Positions 1-5,889 of a DNA stretch of 7,443 nt are shown here, piece after piece. Under the pieces are notes generated by a model. It was not told the DNA's origin, ran no database searches, and worked only from the letters and a program-made list of their open reading frames with translations. Within the stretch, counting starts at the first letter, position 1, and every line of letters begins with the position of its first letter. The DNA comes from Propionibacteriaceae bacterium (GTDB taxonomy: Bacteria > Actinomycetota > Actinomycetes > Propionibacteriales > Propionibacteriaceae), in NCBI GenBank assembly GCA_030538175.1, contig JAUNUL010000140.1, positions 1 to 7,443 of the forward strand, in the 5' to 3' direction. The translations under genes and the position numbers were made by a program.

Positions 1-2204
1 GCTGCGACGTTGTAGGCGAAGGCCCAGAACAGGTTTCCCTTGATCGTACGCAGGGTCCGCCGCGACAACCGAATGGCGTCCGCGGCCAGTCTGATGTCGC
101 CGCGCACGAGCGTCAGATCTGCCGCTTCGATGGCGGCGTCGGTGCCCGTGCCCATCGCGATACCGAGGTCGGCGGTCGCGAGCGCGGCTGCGTCGTTGAC
201 CCCGTCCCCGACCATCGCGACGCGACGCCCCTGTGCCTGGAGCTGGGTAACGACGTTGACCTTGTCCTGGGGCATCACTTCGGCGGTGACGTGGTCGATA
301 CCAAGGTCCTTGGCCACGCGCTGGGCGGCGGCGGTGGAGTCACCGGTGAGCAGGTGCGGCTCGAGACCGAGCTCCCGGAACCACTCGATGGCCTCGGCCG
401 CGCCGGGCTTGAGGGTGTCGGACAGGTCGAGCAGGCCTGCGGGTTCATCATCGATGAGCACCAGGATGCTGGAACGGCCGTCGCCACGAGCGGCCTCGGC
501 GGCGGTAGCCAGTGCGGGCGGGAGCTCGGCGACCAGTGAGGGGCGTCCGACGCGGACCAGGTGTCCGTCGATCGTGGCCTCGACCCCGATGCCGGGGGTG
601 TTGCGGAAATCCTCGGGCACGGACAGTGGCAGGCCGAGGGACTCGGCGTACGCCACGACGGCCTTGGCGACGGGGTGCTCCGAACCCGACTCGGCGGATG
701 CGGCCAACCGGATCCAGGCGAGATCGGCGGACAGATCCCGCTTCCCGGGTTCGGTGATAGCCGGAGCCGAGTGGTCGGCGGCAGCCGCAGCGGGAGCAGA
801 GGGTCCAGCGGGAGCAGTGGGGGCCACTGGGTGGTGGGCGGCTACCCGGATCTCACCGGTGGTCACGGTGCCGGTCTTGTCGAGGACGATCGTGTCGATC
901 GTGCGGGTGGATTCGAGCGTCTCGGGGCCCTTGATGAGGATGCCGGCGCGGGCGCCACGGCCAGTGCCGACGAGCAATGCGGTCGGGGTAGCCAGGCCCA
1001 GAGCGCAGGGGCACGCGATGATGAGGACCGCGACGGCAGCGGTGACGGCGAACCCGGCACCGGCCCCGGCCATCAGCCATGCGACGAGCGTGACGGCGGC
1101 GAGGACGATGACGATCGGCACGAAGACCGCGGAGATCCGGTCTGCGAGGCGTTGCGCCTGGGACTTGCCGGTCTGGGCATCGGACACCAACCGGGCGATC
1201 TGGGCGAGCTGGGTCTCCTCCCCCACCCGGGTGGCGCGGACGACGAGCCGGCCGTCGGTGTTCAGGGTGCCGCCGATGACCGTGTCCCGGGGGCTCACGT
1301 CGACCGGCAGCGATTCGCCGGTGATCATCGAGGTATCGACACCCGAGACCCCGCTGAGCACCTCGCCGTCGGTGGCGATCTTCTCCCCGGGGCGGACGAT
1401 GAACTCATCGCCGACCGCGAGCTGATCAATCGGGATGCGGGTCTCGACACCCTCGCGTACGACCGCGACGTCGGAGGCACCCAGGGTGAGGAGCGCGCGT
1501 ACGGCTTCCCCGGCAGAGCGTCGGGACCGGGCCTCGAAGTATCGGCCGGTGAGGATGAAGGTGATGATCGCCGCGGCGGCCTCGAAATAGATGTTGCCGA
1601 ACCCGTCGCTGTGGGCCAGCGTCAGCGAGACCTCGTGTTTCATGCCGATCTCGCCCGCGTGGCCGAAGATCATGGCGATGACGGACCAGAAGTACGCCGC
1701 CAGGCTGCCCATCGAGATCAGCGTGTCCATGGTCGTCGCGCCGTGGCGCAGGTTGACCCAGGCCGAGCGGTGGAACCGGAAACCGCCATAGAGCACGACC
1801 GGCGTGGTCAGTGCCAGCACGACCCACTGCCAACCCGGGAACTGCAAGGCCGGGACCATCGAGATCACGACGACCGGAACCGTGAGGATCGCGGACAGAA
1901 TCAGATCCCGGCGCAGAGCGTGCACGGGATCGGGCCGCTCGGGATCGTCGGGGCGCGGGACGCTGGCGTGATATCCGGTCTTCTCGACGACCGCGATGAG
2001 GTCCTCAACGGGGACTGGCTCGAGCAGATCGATGCGGGCCTTCTCGGTGGCGTAGTTCACCGAGGCCTTGACCCCGGCCACCTTGTTGAGCTTCTTCTCG
2101 ACCCGGACGGCGCAGGAGGCGCACGTCATCCCCTCAATATCGAGCTCGAGGGATTGGGGCTTGGGACCAGCCACGGTTGATGTGGCGGCGCTGGAATAGG
2201 TCAT
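1..2204 (-). CDS. copA: Copper-exporting P1B-type ATPase CopA (C-terminus beyond left edge)
   Basis: This is an inner-membrane pump that hydrolyses ATP to move Cu(I) out of the cytosol. My translation of the minus strand from ATG 2204 is open for 734 codons to the window edge. Visible parts: an N-terminal heavy-metal-binding domain (about residues 18-82) with MTCASC, Cys28 and Cys31; four hydrophobic helices between about 101 and 222; the actuator motif TGES at 295-298; the ion-binding CPC at 398-400 in a membrane helix; DKTGT with phosphorylated Asp442; the P1B-specific HP at 510-511; GDGVND at 666-671; and the YN of the seventh helix at 731-732. The last helix and tail are missing, probably well under 100 residues. 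The start is fixed by an in-frame TGA at 2217-2219, only four codons upstream; the ribosome site is weak (GAAAG). An unusual Ala/Pro-rich insertion lies at about 459-487. CPC, the HMA domain and the csoR/copZ neighbours make copper (class 1B-1) far likelier than zinc or cadmium. Confidence 0.97.
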   Translation of the reverse strand, partial: MTYSSAATSTVAGPKPQSLELDIEGMTCASCAVRVEKKLNKVAGVKASVNYATEKARIDLLEPVPVEDLIAVVEKTGYHASVPRPDDPERPDPVHALRRDLILSAILTVPVVVISMVPALQFPGWQWVVLALTTPVVLYGGFRFHRSAWVNLRHGATTMDTLISMGSLAAYFWSVIAMIFGHAGEIGMKHEVSLTLAHSDGFGNIYFEAAAAIITFILTGRYFEARSRRSAGEAVRALLTLGASDVAVVREGVETRIPIDQLAVGDEFIVRPGEKIATDGEVLSGVSGVDTSMITGESLPVDVSPRDTVIGGTLNTDGRLVVRATRVGEETQLAQIARLVSDAQTGKSQAQRLADRISAVFVPIVIVLAAVTLVAWLMAGAGAGFAVTAAVAVLIIACPCALGLATPTALLVGTGRGARAGILIKGPETLESTRTIDTIVLDKTGTVTTGEIRVAAHHPVAPTAPAGPSAPAAAAADHSAPAITEPGKRDLSADLAWIRLAASAESGSEHPVAKAVVAYAESLGLPLSVPEDFRNTPGIGVEATIDGHLVRVGRPSLVAELPPALATAAEAARGDGRSSILVLIDDEPAGLLDLSDTLKPGAAEAIEWFRELGLEPHLLTGDSTAAAQRVAKDLGIDHVTAEVMPQDKVNVVTQLQAQGRRVAMVGDGVNDAAALATADLGIAMGTGTDAAIEAADLTLVRGDIRLAADAIRLSRRTLRTIKGNLFWAFAYNVA
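744..830 (-). other. Ala/Pro-rich low-complexity insertion within CopA
   Basis: Residues about 459-487 of CopA, between DKTGT and the HP motif, are almost only Ala, Pro, Ser, Gly and Thr. The phosphorylated Asp442 to His510 spacing is 68 residues; in well-studied CopA proteins, as I recall, it is about 38, so the extra segment is about 30 residues. At DNA level a 12-bp direct repeat (CAGCGGGAGCAG, 788-799 and 806-817, offset 18 bp) keeps the reading frame, which suggests growth by repeat slippage. It is probably a flexible surface loop at the start of the nucleotide-binding domain. Confidence 0.8.
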
Positions 2205-2479
2205 GATGATCGGCTTTCAGATGGGTGACTGACGACCATCCCGTCGGGGCTGTGGAGCATCGAGGAGATGGTGGGACAAGTGCGGTGGCCGACCGGGCGG
2301 CATAGGGGCCGCTGGTGGTCAGCATCGCGGAGTGCAATCCCGCGTTGGACAGGATCGCCAGGTGGCAATCCCGGGTGGATCGCGTCGCAGGGTTCCGGGG
2401 GTCCGGCGTGGTGGCAGCGGGCCAACCGCTTGGGCGGGTCGCATGCTGCCGGGTGACTGCGCCGGGCACAGGCCGTGGG
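2205..2479. other. copZ-copA intergenic gap (275 bp), no convincing gene
   Basis: This gap is long for two genes of one copper operon. No strong promoter, CsoR-like palindrome or terminator was seen; a single ATAGGGG half-site at 2302-2308 matches one arm of the csoR operator. On the minus strand two frames are open across it. One continues the copZ frame and ends at a TGA overlapping the copA ATG. The other has strongly G/C-biased third positions over roughly 2290-2410 and reads through into copA out of frame. Neither gives a protein I recognise or a ribosome site with a start, so I do not call a gene. A decayed gene or an untranslated spacer are the alternatives. Confidence 0.5.
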
Positions 2480-2692
2480 TCAGGCTTCGACGACGGTGTA
2501 ATCGCCGGCTTCGGAGACCGCCTCGGTGATGACCGACAGCGGAAGACGCTCGGCGGATTCAACGACCATGGCGCCGCTGTCGAGCTGGACGTTGACGTCG
2601 GTGACGCCATCGAGAGCTGAGACCTCTTCGGTGACGGCGTTGACGCAGTGACCGCAGGTCATGCCGGTGACGGTGTACGTGGTGGTGGTCAT
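2480..2692 (-). CDS. copZ: Copper chaperone CopZ, heavy-metal-associated (HMA) domain protein
   Basis: This is a soluble 70-residue Cu(I) carrier that hands copper to the CopA ATPase and can deliver it to CsoR. The whole protein is one HMA fold (ferredoxin-like beta-alpha-beta-beta-alpha-beta): a first strand, then the metal loop GMTCGHC with Cys13 and Cys16, and a second half ending in GDYTVVEA. It has the usual CopZ length and no signal peptide, so it acts in the cytosol. The start is supported by an AGGAG ribosome site seven bases upstream (2700-2704 on the minus strand). It sits between csoR and copA on the same strand, 138 bp after csoR and 275 bp before copA, consistent with one copper-induced operon, though the gaps leave room for an extra promoter. 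An HMA protein for another metal is possible, but the context points to copper. Confidence 0.95.
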   Translation of the reverse strand: MTTTTYTVTGMTCGHCVNAVTEEVSALDGVTDVNVQLDSGAMVVESAERLPLSVITEAVSEAGDYTVVEA

Positions 2693-2830
2693 GGTGGTTC
2701 TCCTGATCAGACGTAGGGATTATGGACGGGCAATCCGTGGATACACGGGCTCAAACAACATCATGGGCGCACGACTCGACTGCTCTCACACCGGGGCGCG
2801 ATCGCGGACTGACGTCCGGGACCGGGGGTC
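2693..2830. other. csoR-copZ spacer with a small hairpin
   Basis: This 138-bp gap holds the copZ ribosome site and a short perfect stem, CGGAC-TGAC-GTCCG at 2805-2818, just after the csoR stop. The stem has only five pairs and no T-tract follows on either strand, so it is not a convincing terminator; it could stabilise or separate parts of the transcript. CATAAT (minus strand, about 2719-2724) resembles a -10 box but lacks a good -35 partner. No second CsoR operator was seen. Confidence 0.4.
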
Positions 2831-3130
2831 TCAGGACCTGACGAGGCGGGCGATGGCGTCGCTGGCCTCGGTGATCTTCAAGTCGGCCTCCTCGCCACCG
2901 GCCTCGATGGCATGCGCGACACAGTGGTGCAGATGCTCGTCCAGGAGGTTGAGGGCCACCGACTCGAGGGCTTTGGTGGCCGCCGAGATCTGGGTAAGGA
3001 CGTCGATGCAGTATTTATCCTCCTCCACCATCCGCTGCAAGCCGCGGATCTGCCCCTCAATACGACGCAGTCGCGTGAGGTGCGCATGTTTGGTGTCGTG
3101 ATAACCAGGATCGTGTGCCGTGTTCGCCAT
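2831..3130 (-). CDS. csoR: Copper-sensing transcriptional repressor CsoR
   Basis: This is a cytosolic, all-helical, DNA-binding repressor that leaves its operator when Cu(I) binds. The 99-residue product contains the CsoR/RcnR-family signature HLTRLRRIEGQIRGLQRMVE, then the three copper ligands of the Mycobacterium tuberculosis type: Cys41 (in DKYCIDVL), His66 and Cys70 (in LDEHLHHCV). All three are present, so copper rather than formaldehyde, nickel or persulfide sensing is expected. The ORF can be extended upstream to 3229, but ATG 3130 is preferred: homologues begin near there, and a promoter-operator lies directly upstream, so a longer start would place that operator inside the coding region. 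No ribosome site precedes ATG 3130, and the -10 box ends six bases before it, so the mRNA is probably leaderless. It is the first gene of the csoR-copZ-copA cluster and should regulate its own transcription. Confidence 0.96.
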   Translation of the reverse strand: MANTAHDPGYHDTKHAHLTRLRRIEGQIRGLQRMVEEDKYCIDVLTQISAATKALESVALNLLDEHLHHCVAHAIEAGGEEADLKITEASDAIARLVRS

Positions 3131-3136
3131 GCTTCG

Positions 3137-3165
3137 ATTGTACCCATAGGGGGTACCCCTATCAA
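3137..3165 (-). promoter_or_regulatory. csoR promoter (-35 TTGATA, 17-bp spacer, -10 TACAAT), likely leaderless
   Basis: Reading the minus strand, TTGATA (3165-3160) and TACAAT (3142-3137) are separated by exactly 17 bp and both match the housekeeping sigma consensus well. The -10 box ends six bases before the csoR ATG, so transcription is expected to begin at or within a base or two of the A of ATG. This explains the missing ribosome site. The CsoR-type operator fills the spacer. Confidence 0.75.
3141..3162. promoter_or_regulatory. CsoR-type operator
   Basis: A perfect inverted repeat, ATAGGGG-GTA-CCCCTAT (3146-3162), overlaps TACCC (3141-3145) and contains GGGGTACCCC (3150-3159). Known CsoR operators are G-tract/C-tract palindromes flanked by TA, so the match is good. 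It lies between the -35 and -10 elements of the csoR promoter, where bound CsoR would block RNA polymerase. The assignment rests on resemblance and on the adjacent csoR gene. Confidence 0.75.
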
Positions 3166-3221
3166 GGCGCGATTCGCGCACCAGCAGGCCCGGAAACCCA
3201 GACCACGAGGCGCCCAGCGAG

Positions 3222-3230
3222 TTATCCACA
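3222..3230 (+). promoter_or_regulatory. DnaA box, exact TTATCCACA
   Basis: An exact match to the bacterial DnaA box consensus. A second 9-mer in the same orientation, TTGTTCACA at 3242-3250, differs by one base from TTGTCCACA, the form common in actinobacterial origins; the two start 20 bp apart, close to two helical turns. Confidence 0.7.
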
Positions 3231-3252
3231 CCGGAGTCAGGTTGTTCACAAT

Positions 3253-3274
3253 CGGGGGCCTCTACTCGCCCCCG
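3253..3274. repeat. GC-rich inverted repeat (hairpin)
   Basis: CGGGGGC and GCCCCCG, seven perfect pairs, flank an eight-base loop. No T-tract follows on either strand, so it is not a typical terminator. It lies between the left DnaA boxes and the A+T-rich patches and may act as a structural element or an insulator between the divergent csoR and dnaB transcripts. Confidence 0.5.
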
Positions 3275-3456
3275 CGCACTCCTGTCAAGTCACGCAAACG
3301 CCGCAATCCAGCCCGTGGACAGGCCCGAAAATTCTTTCCATCCCCAGGACTTGGAGGGCATTACGCCTAGTCACCGGCTTATTACTCATGCGTTAACAAT
3401 TCTATCCCCAAGGTTGTGCCCAGCCTGCCCACAGCCCCACTGGCGCGTTCCCCAAT

Positions 3457-3479
3457 CCATCCACAGGGGCTGTGGATAA
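3457..3479. promoter_or_regulatory. Inverted pair of DnaA boxes upstream of dnaB
   Basis: An exact minus-strand box (TGTGGATAA, 3471-3479, the complement of TTATCCACA) faces a plus-strand degenerate box (CCATCCACA, 3457-3465). Together they form a perfect 8-bp inverted repeat, ATCCACAG-GGG-CTGTGGAT (3459-3477). Further degenerate boxes (two mismatches from a consensus) occur at 3314-3322, 3402-3410, 3425-3433 and 3513-3521. Binding by DnaA is inferred from sequence only. Confidence 0.65.
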
Positions 3480-3595
3480 CTCGGTTGGGCGTGTCGTGCG
3501 GACCCGACCTAACGTGGACAGACCAGCCACGCCGGGCGTACCGCCAAAGATGTCAGACCCGCCCTCTAGCGTCGGATCAAACGCCAGCGAAGGAC

Positions 3596-3600
3596 AGGAG
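3596..3600 (+). promoter_or_regulatory. Ribosome binding site deciding the dnaB start
   Basis: AGGAG is seven bases upstream of GTG 3608 but only one base before the other nearby in-frame GTG at 3602. This supports 3608 as the start even though the frame stays open far upstream to 3416. Confidence 0.75.
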
Positions 3601-3607
3601 TGTGCAG

Positions 3608-4984
3608 GTGAGCACCGACTTCAAGGACTTCACCGAGCTCGCGACCGGCGACGACCCCCGCGGCAGCGCGATGGACCGGATGCCGCCCCAGGACAACGAT
3701 GCCGAGCAGGCCGTTCTGGGCTCGATGCTCACCAGCAAGGATGCGATCGCCGACGTCTTGGAGACGGTCAAGGCAGCGGATTTCTATCACCCCGCGCATG
3801 AGTACATCTTTTCGGCGATCCTCGACCTCTATGGCCGCGGCGAACCCGCCGACCCCATCACCGTTGCCGCCGAACTGACCCGGACCGGCATGCTGGCCCG
3901 GGCCCGCGGGCCGCTTTATCTCCATGACCTGTTCGCCAAGGTGTCCGTTGCCGCGAACGCGGGCTATTACGCGCGGATCGTGCGGGAGAAGGCGATCCTG
4001 CGTCGGCTCGTGGAGGCATCGCTCAAGATCGCCCAGTTGGGGTACGCGGGGGAAGGCGACGTCGCCGACATCGTCGACCGGGCCCAGGCGGCGGTCTATT
4101 CGGTCACCGACGGCAACACCGCCGAGGACTACCAACCGTTGTCCGAGCTGCTCGAAGCAACCCTCGACGAGATGGAGGCGATCAGCTCCCGGTCCGGGGA
4201 GATGGCCGGCGTACCAACCGGATTCATCGAACTCGACGAGCTCACCAACGGATTGCACGGCGGGCAGATGGTGATCCTCGCGGCGCGGCCCGCAGTGGGC
4301 AAGTCCACGCTGGGACTCGATTTTGCGCGGGCCTGCTCGATCAAGAACGGCATGACCTCAGCGATCTTCTCCCTGGAAATGAGCAAGGTCGAGATCACCA
4401 TGCGCCTGCTGTCCGCCGAGGCGCAGATCCCCCTCAACCACATCCGCAAGGGCACCATGAGCGAGGAGGACTGGCAACGGGTGGCCAACAAGATGGCCAC
4501 GATCTCCTCCGCACCGCTCTATATCGACGACTCCCCCAACCTGACGATGATGGAGATCCGCGCCAAGGCCCGGCGGCTGAAACAGAAGCACGACCTGAAG
4601 CTCATCGTCATCGACTATCTCCAGCTGATGACCTCGGGCAAGAAGGTCGAGTCCCGCCAGCTCGAGGTCTCGGAGTTCTCCCGCCAGATCAAGCTGCTGG
4701 CCAAGGAGCTCGATGTGCCAGTCGTCGCCATGTCCCAGCTCAACCGTGGCCCGGAGCAGCGCACCGACAAGAAGCCGATGGTGAGCGACCTGCGTGAGTC
4801 CGGCAGCCTCGAACAGGATGCCGATATCGTGATCCTGCTGCACCGTGAGGACATCTATGACAAGGAGTCACCGCGGCTGGGCGAGGCCGATTTCATCGTG
4901 GCCAAGAACCGCAACGGCCCCACCCGGACGGTGGTGACCGCGTTCCAGGGTCACTACAGCCGGTTCGTGGACATGCAGCACTGA
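3608..4984 (+). CDS. dnaB: Replicative DNA helicase DnaB
   Basis: This is the hexameric 5'-3' helicase that unwinds DNA at the replication fork, loaded with the help of DnaA and acting with the DnaG primase. The 458-residue product has the usual length. The N-terminal DnaB_N domain covers about residues 25-130 (PPQDNDAEQAVLGSML onward), followed by a linker and a RecA-type motor domain from about 205. Visible motifs are Walker A ARPAVGKST with Lys232, the FSLEMS stretch, Walker B LIVIDYLQLM with Asp336, SQLNRGPEQRTDKKP, and DLRESGSLEQDAD (sensor/arginine-finger region). The Walker A site is intact: there is no intein there, unlike M. tuberculosis DnaB. The stretch SPNLTMMEIRAKARRLKQK is typical of Actinobacteria. 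GTG 3608 is chosen for its AGGAG site. In many Actinobacteria dnaB follows rplI; here it is preceded by the divergent copper genes and DnaA boxes. The protease gene starts 47 bp downstream on the same strand. Confidence 0.97.
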   Translation: MSTDFKDFTELATGDDPRGSAMDRMPPQDNDAEQAVLGSMLTSKDAIADVLETVKAADFYHPAHEYIFSAILDLYGRGEPADPITVAAELTRTGMLARARGPLYLHDLFAKVSVAANAGYYARIVREKAILRRLVEASLKIAQLGYAGEGDVADIVDRAQAAVYSVTDGNTAEDYQPLSELLEATLDEMEAISSRSGEMAGVPTGFIELDELTNGLHGGQMVILAARPAVGKSTLGLDFARACSIKNGMTSAIFSLEMSKVEITMRLLSAEAQIPLNHIRKGTMSEEDWQRVANKMATISSAPLYIDDSPNLTMMEIRAKARRLKQKHDLKLIVIDYLQLMTSGKKVESRQLEVSEFSRQIKLLAKELDVPVVAMSQLNRGPEQRTDKKPMVSDLRESGSLEQDADIVILLHREDIYDKESPRLGEADFIVAKNRNGPTRTVVTAFQGHYSRFVDMQH

Positions 4985-5031
4985 CACCGGGGCGATGCGC
5001 CGCTTCACTGCATCTCGAGAGGATCTTGAAC

Positions 5032-5889
5032 GTGTCCCAGCAGAACGCCTATGTGACCGCCCTGCGCCGACAGGGGCGGTCACGTTGGTGGCGCAGCCTC
5101 ATCGCCGTGGTCCTCGGAGTGTTGGTCATCTCGTTGGTGCCGCTCGTGGTCACGATCGTGTCGAGCAGCCTGGGCTTCGCCACGGACACGGCGTCGCCCG
5201 ACTATCCCTGGCAGCTGACCGTGCGCAACATCGGCGCGTTCGTCGTGTGCCTGCCGCTGCTGATCCTGATCAATCGTGGCCTCAACCGGTTGCCCACTCG
5301 GGAACAGGTCACCGGCGCGCCGGCGTGGCGGTGGGGGCTGGCGCTCCGGTCGCTTGGGGTCGCCTGCGTTGCCGTGGCGGTCTATGCGGTGACGCTGTTC
5401 GCGATCGAGGGGCGCTTGGCCTTCGCCCCCGAGCCACGGTTCGCGCTGATCGTGGCCCTGTTGGTGCTGCTTGTGCCTGTGCAGGTCTTCACCGAGGAAC
5501 TGCTCTTCCGCGGGATGTTCATGCAGGGCCTCGTGTCGGCCATCGGCGTGACCACCGTCCGGGTGCTGATCGCCGTCGTGGTCAGCTCGGTCATCTTCGC
5601 CGCCCTGCACGGCACGCAATCACCGGCCATGTGGGCATCGAGGTTCGGCATGGCGCTGATCTACGGCTACGCACTCTGGCGGTCCGACGGCCTTGAGGTG
5701 CCGACCGCCCTGCACACGGCCAACAACTTGGTGCTGCTGCTCCTCGCCGCAGTGACCGGCACGTTCGCCACCACGTTCAGCAACACCTCGGTCACCTGGG
5801 TCTCCACCTCGCTGCAACTGGTGGCACTGGGCGTGTCCTGCGCCGTCGCCCTGCGCCTGGCTCAGCGTCGGGCGATCAAGAAGGCCTGA
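5032..5889 (+). CDS. CPBP-family intramembrane metalloprotease (CAAX protease-like)
   Basis: This is a 285-residue integral membrane protein of the CPBP/Abi family (Rce1-like), whose members cleave within or near the membrane; in bacteria they are often linked to bacteriocin self-immunity or protein maturation, and the substrate here is unknown. The three catalytic motifs are present: EExxxR as EELLFR (Glu155, Glu156, Arg160), FxxxH as FAALH (Phe189, His193), and HxxxN as HTANN (His228, Asn232). Hydrophobic segments include about 23-45, 65-82, 105-125, 135-153 and several more up to the C-terminus, which ends RRAIKKA. The start is GTG 5032, eight bases after GAGAGGA; TTG 5026 in the same frame would be only two bases from that site. 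A strong hairpin lies in codons 8-18. No bacteriocin gene is nearby. The last 28 bp overlap the opposing methyltransferase gene. Confidence 0.9.
   Translation: MSQQNAYVTALRRQGRSRWWRSLIAVVLGVLVISLVPLVVTIVSSSLGFATDTASPDYPWQLTVRNIGAFVVCLPLLILINRGLNRLPTREQVTGAPAWRWGLALRSLGVACVAVAVYAVTLFAIEGRLAFAPEPRFALIVALLVLLVPVQVFTEELLFRGMFMQGLVSAIGVTTVRVLIAVVVSSVIFAALHGTQSPAMWASRFGMALIYGYALWRSDGLEVPTALHTANNLVLLLLAAVTGTFATTFSNTSVTWVSTSLQLVALGVSCAVALRLAQRRAIKKA
5053..5083 (+). repeat. Strong hairpin within the 5' end of the CPBP protease gene
   Basis: GTGACCGCCCTG (5053-5064) pairs with CAGGGGCGGTCAC (5071-5083): twelve pairs with one bulged G and a six-base loop CGCCGA; one G-U and one A-U pair could extend it. 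It begins 21 bases after the GTG start. No T-tract follows. It could attenuate transcription running on from dnaB or slow translation initiation. Confidence 0.6.

Larger units (their letters stand above)
3131..3607. other. csoR-dnaB intergenic region with origin-like features
   Basis: These 477 bp contain no credible gene. From left to right: the csoR promoter and operator; the first exact DnaA box; a GC hairpin; an A+T-rich patch around 3328-3338; a second around 3379-3405 (about 26% G+C by my count, in a GC-rich genome); degenerate DnaA-like 9-mers; a palindromic pair of boxes at 3457-3479; and the dnaB ribosome site. For dnaB transcription, TAACGT (3510-3515) with TTGGGC (3485-3490) is a weak candidate with a 19-bp spacer. 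I could not identify a firm dnaB promoter. Confidence 0.6.

Noticed and set aside
40..1425. Long plus-strand open frame (461 codons) opposite copA
   Set aside because: It is antisense to copA, whose motifs are complete on the minus strand. The product is Arg/Ser/Ala-rich and matches no known fold; GC-rich genes often leave such shadows.
561..2180. Long plus-strand open frame (539 codons) opposite copA
   Set aside because: It is Gly/Asp/Arg-rich low-complexity sequence caused by reading copA codons in reverse, with no recognisable domain.
2134..2610. Minus-strand 158-codon frame spanning copZ, the gap and copA
   Set aside because: It overlaps both real genes out of frame and has no supported start. 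Only the gap part is mentioned, as a possible remnant.
2805..2818. Rho-independent terminator after csoR
   Set aside because: Only five base pairs and no T-tract on either strand.
3131..3229. Upstream extension of csoR to 3229
   Set aside because: It would translate the promoter and CsoR operator; the extra residues are unlike CsoR proteins.
3222..3479. Chromosomal oriC
   Set aside because: dnaA and dnaN are not adjacent, and most boxes are degenerate; kept only as an origin-like region.
3416..3607. Upstream extension of dnaB to GTG 3416
   Set aside because: The extra 64 residues are unlike DnaB, the segment contains DnaA boxes, and GTG 3608 has a well-placed AGGAG.
3566..4258. Minus-strand frame opposite dnaB (230 codons)
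   Set aside because: It is a shadow of dnaB, with low-complexity composition and no motifs.
4281..4310. Intein in the DnaB Walker A site
   Set aside because: The motif ARPAVGKST is uninterrupted and the protein has normal length.
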